This document shows, piece after piece, positions 7,833 through 15,539 of a stretch of DNA of 17,281 nt. Source of the DNA: an uncultured Pseudomonadota bacterium (GTDB lineage: Bacteria; Pseudomonadota; Alphaproteobacteria; RF32; CAG-239); NCBI GenBank assembly GCA_902494875.1, contig CABUUO010000022.1:1-17281 (forward strand). Direction: 5' to 3'. The position numbers were made by a program, and so were the translations under genes. Under the pieces are notes generated by a model. It was not told where the DNA came from, made no database searches, and saw only the letters and a program-made list of their open reading frames with translations. The first letter of the stretch is position 1. Each line of letters begins with the position of its first letter.

Positions 7833-10800
7833 TCATTTCTTTTGCTCATCAATTTTACGTCGTAATTCTTCTTCTTTCTGCCGCTCGTCAGCTTTAATCT
7901 GCGCTTCTTCTTCCTTTTTCCGCAGAGCGGAAAGATCCTCGTCAATCACCCGTTTTTCGTCTTCTCTTCTCTGGATTTCGCCTTGCAGATCAATAACTCT
8001 TACCCTTTCTCTTTCTTCTTTTTCACGGGCTTCGTCCAGTTCTCTTTCCGCTTTGATGCGGTCTTCTTCCTGCTCTCTCTGAATGTCGGCGAGTATCGTC
8101 TCTGCTCTCGCTCTTTCCTCTTCGGCGATTCGTTTCAATTCTGCCAGTTCAGCCTCGGCGTCGGTTCTCTCGTCATAAGCATCGTCAAGATGTTGTTCGG
8201 CCCGTTCTTTGCTTTCTTCAAGATTTCTTACTTCCTCTTGCAAAGATTCGTTTTTAAACCGTTCTTCGTCTTCTTTCCTTCTGGCTTCGGCCAGTTCATC
8301 CTCGGCACGGATTTTCTCGTCCGCATCTTCTTTCCCGCGGGCTTCTTCCAGTTCTTGTTCAGCGCGTTCTCTTCTTTCGCGGGCCTCGTCGAGCAGTTCG
8401 TCGCTTCTTTCTTTTTCTTCTTCTTTTCTTTGCAATTCCTCCCGTTTTTCCTCAAGTTCTTCTCTTCGTTTTTCTTCTTCGCGGACGGTTTCTGCCAGAT
8501 CGTTCTCCGCGTCTTTGATCCAGCCTTCCATCTCGTTCTTCCTCTCTTCGATAAACGCCAGCTTATCCTCGGCCTCACGGCTCAGGTTGTCATAGTCGTC
8601 TCGTTTGGATTCGGCGGCCCAGCGGCGTCTTTCGGCTTCTTTTCGGCGTCTTTCAGCCTTTTCCTTCAAACTTTTCTGATAATCGATTTCATTTTGTTTT
8701 TCTCTGCTTTCATGCTCTTTCTGCCGTTGTTCCCGAGCCCATTTGCGTTTTTCTAAGTCTTCCGTTTTTTCTCTTTCGCGAGCTTCGCGCTCATAGCCGG
8801 CAACGCGTTCGTCCAGAGCTTTTTCCTGCTCCTCAAGCCATTTCTGACGTTTTTCTTTTGCTTCCTTGGCTTTGGTCTTGGCCTCGGCTTCCATTTGTTT
8901 TCTTTCTGCACGTCTTTTCTTAAGTTCTGCCAAAGAAACGCCTTTTTGACCGTATTCGCCTTCGCCTGCGGCCGCTTTAATCACATTCCACGGCAAAGAA
9001 ATAAGTGACTTGCGAGCCACGGTAAGGCTCTTGCCGGTGACGTGATAAACTTTGCGGCTTCCGCGGCCGACTTTGGTGTTAACCAGATAACGATAACCGA
9101 CATGTCCGACACGGCCGAGCGTTTTGGTGCCCTCCCAAGCAGTCTGGGCAAGTTTGGCGGTTCCGTACAGAGTACTGTCGACAAGACTGAGCGAATGTCC
9201 GATGGCGCTGGCCGTATGTCCGACCACGTTGCCGACCACTTTGGCCGGCGGAGCAACCACGGTAAGGGGCAGTCGTCCGAGTGTTTTAAGCGTATCTTCT
9301 CCAAGACTGACTACGGAGCCGATCGGACTGAGAACCATTTTAGAGGCCTCCAAACCGATGGATCCGACACCGAGCGCTGCTTTTCCGGCAACACGAGCAG
9401 GCGTCAAAGCCACTCTGGCAACGTCAATGCCCAACAGCGCCGCCTTGCCGACGACTCTGGCAGTACTGTCAACCGTGTCGTTAATTGTTTGTATGGAAGC
9501 CCGGGTTGCAACCAAACCTAAGCGTCCGACATCCAGCCCCGCGTCAATCAGATTGGCATTTTCAAAAGTTCCCGCAGCTCCTTGCAGAACAGAGCGGCCG
9601 AAACCGTTGCCGCTGCTTCGGCTTTCCTTGAATGCGGCTTTTCCGGCTTTGATTTGGTCTGACGTATGCAAATGCTGAAGACCTTCCGCCAGATTGTCTT
9701 TAAGATGTCCCGCAGCGGCCACAATCGGCGAACCGAGAACAAGGCCGAGGGAGGCCATTTTTTCATTTGCCATCGTATGCAATAAATCATTAGTGGATTC
9801 TTTAATGCTCTGCATTCCCGGATTTTGTCCTACGCGGCGAACGCCTTCCTTAAAGGCTTTGCCGAGAGATTGTCTGATATTGCCGCCTTCTTCGTGACGC
9901 GCTTTGAATGCACCGATTCCCTCAGTAACCGGAGAAAATGCTGTGGCGATTCCTTTTCCGCCGCCTTTGGCCGCATCTCTGACCGCGCCGATAACGTCAA
10001 CATTGCTCTTAAGCATCTGGTCATGCACTTTGTTGGTTGTTTCTTTTGCCGCGCTGACGGTTGCGGAAAGAATGCCGTCTGTTTCTTTGACTTGTTTAAA
10101 CGTTTGGTATCCGGATTTAACTGCTCCGGCCGTTCCGACCACGTCGTCAATTGCGCCGCCGATAATACCGGCGCCGGTTTGCAGGGTCTGCATACCCTGT
10201 TCTTTGAGTTTGTCGGTTTGTTTGGAAAATTCGTATCTGACGGTAGTCGGGCTTTCTTTGATGTCTTTGCCGACTTTTTTAAGAGCGCCGATGGCTTTGC
10301 CGCCGTACTGGCCGACTTCTGCGCCGGCCTCGACGATTTGGGCAGCGGTTTGAGCGGTTTTTTTCGCTTGGTCACCAAGTTTTGTAACCGAATCGTCAAA
10401 TTTTTTCTGAGCAATGGAACCGTCATCTTTTGCCTCCTCGGCAACTCTTCCGGCCGCATCGATAACATCCATACCACTTAAAATAGCCGCGTTTTTCACT
10501 CTGCCGACGGTATTAAGCAACGGCTGGTTCAGCTTTTTGCCGGTATTGTCAGCCATTTGACCGGCACGATCCATCGTTCTTCCGAGCAGGCCGATACCGC
10601 CGGCTATGCCGGAATCAATAGCATTGTTGAAACGTTGGAACATTTTTGACGCGGCACTTTTGTCGCTGTTTTTGATTTCCTCGTTTTCGGCTTGAATGCT
10701 GGCCTGAGCTTTTTGGCTGAAGCGATTGATGCCTTTGCCGGCAAAGCTGACACCTTTGCCGATTCCGCGCATGGCCAGACCGCCGGCCGCCGCCGCTGCG

Positions 10801-12167
10801 CCACCGCCCAGATTGATGCCGGCTTTGGCTACGGTTGTTGCCGCTTTTCCGGCTTGATGAGCCACAATCTGTCCGGCCAGTTTGAACGGAGCGGCCGCTT
10901 TGTTTGCCGCCCACATAGTTGCGGCGGTAGCCGTATGGTGCATCGGCGAAGCGCCGGCTGTCATCCCGTTTTCGAAAAACTCAGTCGGATATTTGTTGGT
11001 CACTTCGCTGATAAGCTTAATAGCATATATATAGCAGAACAAAATAATGATGAAATACGGACCCGTAAACTCGAAAACCTCTTCAATATATTTAACGTTA
11101 TCATGTTCCATAGCATACATCAGGGCGTCTTTTCCTGTCAGATGCTCAGCGCCTTTGGGGCCTTCTTTGACGTTCAGCGATTCGTCAATCAGCCTCATGG
11201 CATAAGAAGAAGACAACGCCAGAAACAGAAACGTGCCGGCCGAATTTAAAACAATTTGTATGCACGATTTAAGTTTTCCCGTCGTCAGCTTAAACGGCCA
11301 CAGGCCGATAACCACCGGCAGCGCAATAATGGCAAAACCAAGTTTGAACGGAATGTCAATCAGATAATAACAGACGCTTAAGGTCAGCATAAATCCGGCG
11401 CACCAGATTGCCGCGCCGCAGAGCCACAGCCAGATATCGGGAATCCGTAGGCTGATAAGTCCCGGAACGTAAAACAAATATCCTTCCTTAATGGAGAAAC
11501 AGGTCAAAGCATTGCCCATCGCCAAATTCATGGCTACTTCGTTGCTGACGCTTTCCGAAAATTTCAGTACTTTGTTCATAACCCGTTCCGAAACAATTTC
11601 CGTCGGGCCGTCATAACGGTTTTCGGGCTGCGGGTCGCTTTTTACGTCAAGCGTTTTGGATTCGAGCATTAATGCAACGCCGAAATCGGCTCCGGCGCCC
11701 AAAATCGGGTTGACGACATAACTTACCAGCGTTCCGGTTCCGGCTGTCAGAAAACAATAAGCCACCACGCATTTGCTGAGGAATATCACCAGTTCGTTCA
11801 TCATTGCCATCGGTTCGGGATTGGCAAACGAGGACAATTTTTTCATCGCCCAGAAAACCAGCCAGATCATGGCACCGAGCAGCAGCAGTTTTTTGCCCGC
11901 TTCTTTGGAAGTTTCATAAACCTTGTCGGCGGCTTTCATGAACGATGCAATCAGCGTTTTGACAATCTGGCACGGAAAACAGCCGGTCATATAACGCTCT
12001 TTCAGTTCTTTTGTGTCCGGGCAGGAATAAAACCACGATGCCGGATTCAGCGAGGCCTTGGCTTCGGTCGGCGTATATGCCACAGCACAGAAGCACAGCA
12101 TGATTCCCATCCAGAAGTTTCTGGATGTGAGCGCTTTTTTCAATATGTGCCCCAATCGTTTCAACAT
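7833..12167 (-). CDS. VirB6/TrbL-like protein with giant helical and coiled-coil extension
   Basis: A 1444-residue protein. Residues 1-38 are a signal peptide (cut likely after AKA). GCFPC at 62-66 precedes the first helix, and the VirB6 core spans about 66-395 with YYLIDIPFKLG (268-278) and LWPFKLTTGKLK. Residues 405-1075 are Ala/Gly/Val/Lys-rich amphipathic helix with apolipoprotein-like repeats such as RVVGKAALLGIDVARVAL and RVAGKAALGVGSIGLEA. Residues 1078-1444 are an almost uninterrupted Glu/Arg/Lys helix predicted as coiled coil or single alpha helix. The ATG overlaps the previous stop as TGATG, so translation is probably coupled, and the in-frame GTG one codon earlier is less likely. 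Very long hydrophilic VirB6 extensions are known in Rickettsiales. The role of this one is unknown; spanning the envelope or binding a partner fits the shape. Confidence 0.85.
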   Translation of the reverse strand: MLKRLGHILKKALTSRNFWMGIMLCFCAVAYTPTEAKASLNPASWFYSCPDTKELKERYMTGCFPCQIVKTLIASFMKAADKVYETSKEAGKKLLLLGAMIWLVFWAMKKLSSFANPEPMAMMNELVIFLSKCVVAYCFLTAGTGTLVSYVVNPILGAGADFGVALMLESKTLDVKSDPQPENRYDGPTEIVSERVMNKVLKFSESVSNEVAMNLAMGNALTCFSIKEGYLFYVPGLISLRIPDIWLWLCGAAIWCAGFMLTLSVCYYLIDIPFKLGFAIIALPVVIGLWPFKLTTGKLKSCIQIVLNSAGTFLFLALSSSYAMRLIDESLNVKEGPKGAEHLTGKDALMYAMEHDNVKYIEEVFEFTGPYFIIILFCYIYAIKLISEVTNKYPTEFFENGMTAGASPMHHTATAATMWAANKAAAPFKLAGQIVAHQAGKAATTVAKAGINLGGGAAAAAGGLAMRGIGKGVSFAGKGINRFSQKAQASIQAENEEIKNSDKSAASKMFQRFNNAIDSGIAGGIGLLGRTMDRAGQMADNTGKKLNQPLLNTVGRVKNAAILSGMDVIDAAGRVAEEAKDDGSIAQKKFDDSVTKLGDQAKKTAQTAAQIVEAGAEVGQYGGKAIGALKKVGKDIKESPTTVRYEFSKQTDKLKEQGMQTLQTGAGIIGGAIDDVVGTAGAVKSGYQTFKQVKETDGILSATVSAAKETTNKVHDQMLKSNVDVIGAVRDAAKGGGKGIATAFSPVTEGIGAFKARHEEGGNIRQSLGKAFKEGVRRVGQNPGMQSIKESTNDLLHTMANEKMASLGLVLGSPIVAAAGHLKDNLAEGLQHLHTSDQIKAGKAAFKESRSSGNGFGRSVLQGAAGTFENANLIDAGLDVGRLGLVATRASIQTINDTVDSTARVVGKAALLGIDVARVALTPARVAGKAALGVGSIGLEASKMVLSPIGSVVSLGEDTLKTLGRLPLTVVAPPAKVVGNVVGHTASAIGHSLSLVDSTLYGTAKLAQTAWEGTKTLGRVGHVGYRYLVNTKVGRGSRKVYHVTGKSLTVARKSLISLPWNVIKAAAGEGEYGQKGVSLAELKKRRAERKQMEAEAKTKAKEAKEKRQKWLEEQEKALDERVAGYEREAREREKTEDLEKRKWAREQRQKEHESREKQNEIDYQKSLKEKAERRRKEAERRRWAAESKRDDYDNLSREAEDKLAFIEERKNEMEGWIKDAENDLAETVREEEKRREELEEKREELQRKEEEKERSDELLDEARERRERAEQELEEARGKEDADEKIRAEDELAEARRKEDEERFKNESLQEEVRNLEESKERAEQHLDDAYDERTDAEAELAELKRIAEEERARAETILADIQREQEEDRIKAERELDEAREKEERERVRVIDLQGEIQRREDEKRVIDEDLSALRKKEEEAQIKADERQKEEELRRKIDEQKK

Positions 12168-13549
12168 CACTTGCCTGCCATTCGGTTAACGTTGTCTTTA
12201 ATTCTGTCAAACTTGGCTTTGACATCCTTGTATTTTCTGGCGGTAGCCATAGCGGCCTTGCCCACGTGGGATTTTTTTGCCTTATCAATTGTTTCCTGAA
12301 CTTTTTTGATTCTCTGAACGGCTTCGATACCTTTGCTGGCGCCGGCGGTAAACCAGGCCAATACGCTTTTCCCGATCATCTCAACCAAAGCCTTGAGTTT
12401 TTTCTGGAACTTGGGTTCTCCTCCGGTTCCTCTGCCGACAATTGCCTTGACCATCTTCTGGGCAACGGACAGGGTATTTTTAACCAGAAAGGCAATCAGC
12501 AGCAGGGACATAACCGCCGGGTTGAGTTCTTTAAAAGCTTCTTTGGCCGCATCGCCCTGCGGATTAAAAATATCGGGATTGTCCTGCAAAATCTGCATGA
12601 CCGTCAGCAGAGCCATGGCAATCAAAATGGCAATAACCATCATAAATGCCGCTGAATTCAAAATCACCTCAAAGCCTTTCTTCGTCCAGTCGCGGGTTTG
12701 CTCAAAGGCATAGGCCATGATCAAAATCGGCAGAATCACAATTATAATCGTAAAACGGAAAATCGTATCGACCAGATAAAAAACAAATCCCAGCTTGACA
12801 ATGGTAAAGGAAACCAAAATCAGCAAACCGACCACGACAACCATAAAGCCGCTTTGCTGCATGACCTTAAAGGCCAGGGCGTTGCCCAGAGTCAAACGCT
12901 CGTTTACCGCGCAGATCAGGCAGTTCATCATATCGCGGGGACCTTCCGGAAAACCCTCCAGCGAGGCTGACGATTTTCCGGTCAAAGTGCAAACGATGCT
13001 CTTGCCGGCCGTAATCTTTTCGCCGAAAACTTCAATGACCTGATTTCCGTTGGCGTCTACTGCCGAAGATGCTTCCAGCACTTTGCCGCCAAACTCCAGA
13101 AAAGCATTGTAAATCGGGAAAACAATCATGTTAAGGGTATAAAGCAGCCCGTCGGTTGAAGAGGCCAGCAAGCCGCAGACAAAACAGAGCAACAGCTTTT
13201 GCAATACCTCATTCCACATCTCGGCATTTTCGCCGCTGGCATCTTTGGGCGAGGAGATAAATTTCATCAGACGGAAGGAGAACCACAGGGCAAAAGCAAC
13301 CATCATAAAGCTGAGCGCACCTTGCGTCAGTTTTTCGTAACTTGTCATGGCCACCACGCCCATTGTGTCGTAAAGCAGAGTCAGAACCTTGTCCTGCCAG
13401 CAGGTACGGTGTTCTTCGGCCAGTTCGGATTCGCTTTTGTTGCTGGCATTGGCTCCGTCTTCAGAACATCCGGACAAAGTAAACACAACGGAAAATGCCA
13501 GCATCAGCATTCCTAAAAACCGTAATATGTCTACTTTCCTTTTTAACAT
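12167..13549 (-). CDS. VirB6/TrbL-like lipoprotein
   Basis: A 460-residue protein. It starts with a lipoprotein signal: basic residues, a hydrophobic stretch and the lipobox LSGC, with Cys28 as the expected lipidated residue. This is unusual for a polytopic VirB6 relative. The core (about 50-370) has helices near 72-96, 115-135, 233-253, 258-283, 297-320 and 345-357. FYLVDTIFRFTIIIVILP (257-274) and YAFEQTRDWTKKGFEVILNS match the Asp-helix and Pro-Phe-Lys-x-Thr regions of its three neighbours, but with Ala for Pro and Glu for Lys. Only one Cys (C50) stands where two relatives have CxxCP. The C-terminus (about 400-460) is short, basic and probably cytosolic. It begins 23 bases after the preceding stop with GGGA upstream, and its TGA overlaps the next ATG. 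Confidence 0.85.
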   Translation of the reverse strand: MLKRKVDILRFLGMLMLAFSVVFTLSGCSEDGANASNKSESELAEEHRTCWQDKVLTLLYDTMGVVAMTSYEKLTQGALSFMMVAFALWFSFRLMKFISSPKDASGENAEMWNEVLQKLLLCFVCGLLASSTDGLLYTLNMIVFPIYNAFLEFGGKVLEASSAVDANGNQVIEVFGEKITAGKSIVCTLTGKSSASLEGFPEGPRDMMNCLICAVNERLTLGNALAFKVMQQSGFMVVVVGLLILVSFTIVKLGFVFYLVDTIFRFTIIIVILPILIMAYAFEQTRDWTKKGFEVILNSAAFMMVIAILIAMALLTVMQILQDNPDIFNPQGDAAKEAFKELNPAVMSLLLIAFLVKNTLSVAQKMVKAIVGRGTGGEPKFQKKLKALVEMIGKSVLAWFTAGASKGIEAVQRIKKVQETIDKAKKSHVGKAAMATARKYKDVKAKFDRIKDNVNRMAGK

Positions 13550-13572
13550 TTCTTTTCCCGCTGTTTAATAAT

Positions 13573-15294
13573 TTACTTTTTAGCGTTTCTTTTCTTTTTA
13601 GCTTGACGATGGCGTTTCAGATTATCCATTTGCTTCTTTCCCTTTGTCGGATTTTTCTTTGAATTTCCGCCGCCCGGCCCGGTTCCCCGGTTTGGCCGTT
13701 TGCTCTGGTTGTTTGCGTTGTCCCCGTTGCCGCCGCCACCTCCGGAATCGCCTCCTCCGGCCGGAGCCATTGCAGCGGCGCCCGCTTTGGCGCCGGTTTT
13801 ACCGCCGTGTCTGCCCAAACCGAGTTTTTTGCCGATAGCGTTGCCGGCTTTGCTGGTAAGTTCATTGGCTTTGTTAACAACCGCTTTGCGTGCCGGTTGG
13901 GTAGCTTTTTTGGCTAAGGCTGCCGCGCCGCCTGCCGCCATACCTCCGATTTGGGCGCCGATTCCCATACCTCCGCCGCCGGACATTTTATTAGCAAGCG
14001 TTGTGGCCTGAGAAGTGAATTTGAAACCGAAAATGCAGCAGCACAGCAGAATCAAAAATCCGCCGAAGCCGATGTCCGTAAGCTTTTGCAGTGTTTTAAC
14101 GTCATCATCGTTTAATGCTTTTTGAATCTCGACCAGCCCGCCGCCGTCAACATCTGAGGAAACGGAGGAAGATGATGAAGAGGAAGAGCTTCCCGATGAG
14201 GAGCCCGTGCTGGCCATTTCAGCCGTCTGACCGCCGGTCAGGGCTTGGCCGATAAGCTGCATGTTGACGCTGACGACAAGGCCCATAAAGACATAGGTGA
14301 AAAAGGTGTTAAGAAACATCTCAATGCCTTTCTTGGTATAGCCGGTTGTCCATTTGAATGGCCAGCAGGCAATAAGAAACGGCATCAGGGCACCGACAAT
14401 GCCGAGCATAACCGTCGCGTCAATGAGATAAAAGGCAAAGGCCAGCGACAGCATCAGGGCAAAGCCCCAAATAATCAGTCCTTGAAACATCATGCCAAAA
14501 TCCCAGATACCCCAGCTTGTCGCTTCATGTCGTGCCACACACATCAGAGAACTGCCGATAGCCTGCGTCAAAGCGATTTCTTTTTGAATGGCGCGGATAA
14601 AACAGTCGAGTTTTGCAAAAAGGGAAACCGGCAGCAGAGCCGTATCGCGAGTGCTGTCCAGCTGGGAAATGGCGTCGGTGCATTCCTGAAAACCGGTTGG
14701 ATTGCTGAATAGCAATGCGGAACCAAACTCAAGTCCGGCACTCAGTACCGGCGTAATAAAGTAGTCGTAGATCTGTTTGCTGTTGGTCAGCAAAATGTAA
14801 CAAATCATAACCTTAAAACCCATTGTCAGCAGTTCGCCTAAAAATTTTGGCGCGTCCTGTTTAGTCAGAGAACTGACGTGAGCGAGAGTTTTAAAAGCTA
14901 TATAAAGTCCGAACCCGATAAGCATCACCATGGCAATGGCCTTGCCGAGCGTACTGAACGACAACTCGGACATTTGGTTGGCCGCGCCGTACAAAACGCC
15001 GAATAACGGGCAGAAAATGCAGTCAGATGCTTCAATGACGTTCATTCCCACCGGATTGCAGCCGTCCAATGCGCCTTCGCCTTCGGTTTTGCCGCCCCAT
15101 TCGCCCTTGGTGTAGGTTGTGGTTTCGCCGGTTGTCGGATCCGTATAGGTCAGTGTTTCATCAACACTTTCGCGAATACTGTACCAGTCTTGCGCCGTAA
15201 GTGGAGCAACATCGGCACGGGAGATTCCCGGAAAACAGAAAAATGCAGCCCAGAGTATTGTTGCAGCAATCTTTTTGAGACTATTCATCGCCAT
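13573..15294 (-). CDS. VirB6/TrbL-like membrane protein with Ser-rich loop and basic tail
   Basis: A 573-residue protein from the ATG at 15294. The frame is open to 15405, but that region overlaps the small upstream gene, and GGGGA sits about eight bases before 15294, followed by a clean signal peptide (to about ISRA, residue 27). An alternative ATG is at 15288. CIFCPLF at 92-98 precedes the first helix. The core (about 95-430) contains FYLIDATVMLG (288-298) and CWPFKWTTGYTKKG. It is closest to the 1220-residue paralogue: both have CPLF, and HVSSLTKQDAPKFL here matches HISSLQTKDAPTLF there. A loop at 360-381 is almost pure Ser/Gly. The tail (435-573) is Gly-, Ala- and then Lys/Arg-rich, suggesting a cytosolic, disordered, possibly nucleic-acid- or phospholipid-binding end. 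It is the first of four VirB6-like genes in the presumed operon. Confidence 0.85.
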   Translation of the reverse strand: MAMNSLKKIAATILWAAFFCFPGISRADVAPLTAQDWYSIRESVDETLTYTDPTTGETTTYTKGEWGGKTEGEGALDGCNPVGMNVIEASDCIFCPLFGVLYGAANQMSELSFSTLGKAIAMVMLIGFGLYIAFKTLAHVSSLTKQDAPKFLGELLTMGFKVMICYILLTNSKQIYDYFITPVLSAGLEFGSALLFSNPTGFQECTDAISQLDSTRDTALLPVSLFAKLDCFIRAIQKEIALTQAIGSSLMCVARHEATSWGIWDFGMMFQGLIIWGFALMLSLAFAFYLIDATVMLGIVGALMPFLIACWPFKWTTGYTKKGIEMFLNTFFTYVFMGLVVSVNMQLIGQALTGGQTAEMASTGSSSGSSSSSSSSSVSSDVDGGGLVEIQKALNDDDVKTLQKLTDIGFGGFLILLCCCIFGFKFTSQATTLANKMSGGGGMGIGAQIGGMAAGGAAALAKKATQPARKAVVNKANELTSKAGNAIGKKLGLGRHGGKTGAKAGAAAMAPAGGGDSGGGGGNGDNANNQSKRPNRGTGPGGGNSKKNPTKGKKQMDNLKRHRQAKKKRNAKK

Positions 15295-15475
15295 CTTTTT
15301 TATCCCCAGCAAAAGGATTGCCCAAAACTTTCCAGGCAACAATAAATACCAAGATAACCAGAGCGAAGGAAAAAATGAGAGCATTTTGGGTAGCAAACCA
15401 GCCAAACAAGTCGAGATAATAGATTAAAAAAATTCCCGCTATGATGCCGATGTTTATCAAAATGCTTTTTATCAT
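15281..15475 (-). CDS. Small two-helix membrane protein
   Basis: A 64-residue protein with two predicted membrane helices (about 4-22 and 31-51), joined by a short LFGWFATQN turn, and a charged end (GDKKDGDE). Its stop overlaps the first 14 bases of the 573-residue VirB6-like gene (ATG GCG ATG AAT AG), a typical coupling arrangement that supports it being real. GTGGA lies about ten bases upstream and AAGGA about twenty. I do not recognise the family. Size and topology recall small T4SS subunits of the VirB2/VirB3 class, but no diagnostic motif is present, so that is only a suggestion. Confidence 0.65.
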   Translation of the reverse strand: MIKSILINIGIIAGIFLIYYLDLFGWFATQNALIFSFALVILVFIVAWKVLGNPFAGDKKDGDE

Positions 15476-15507
15476 TTTTGTTTTTCCACTTCACTTCCTT
15501 ATTTTAT

Positions 15508-15539
15508 TGTAACATTTAAATTACAAAAAAATTGTTACA
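15508..15539 (-). other. Short inverted repeat at the hydrolase stop codon
   Basis: TGTAACA (15508-15514) and TGTTACA (15533-15539) form seven-base arms around an AT-rich 18-base loop, and the right arm includes the hydrolase's TAA. On the minus strand the far arm leads into TTACAATAAAAT, which contains a -10-like TACAAT. It could be a weak hairpin, an operator, or the start of a promoter for the VirB6-like group. The evidence does not separate these. Confidence 0.3.

Noticed and set aside
7983..8756. A long plus-strand open frame (257 codons) rich in Phe and Ser
   Set aside because: It is the reverse image of the Glu/Lys/Arg coiled coil of the minus-strand gene. The composition is explained by that, and no ribosome site or domain supports it.
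9825..10481. Plus-strand open frame of 218 codons and others like it at 3304-3804 and 6660-7274
   Set aside because: They lie opposite well-supported minus-strand genes with recognisable domains, and their translations show no motif, signal or family resemblance.
15295..15405. Longer N-terminus for the 573-residue VirB6-like protein
   Set aside because: It would bury the signal peptide behind 37 residues and overlap the small membrane protein almost fully. A good GGGGA site points to 15294.
15300..15494. Alternative 64-codon frame starting at a GTG at 15494
   Set aside because: The product is Lys/His/Cys-rich without structure, and the overlapping frame from 15475 gives a clean two-helix membrane protein.
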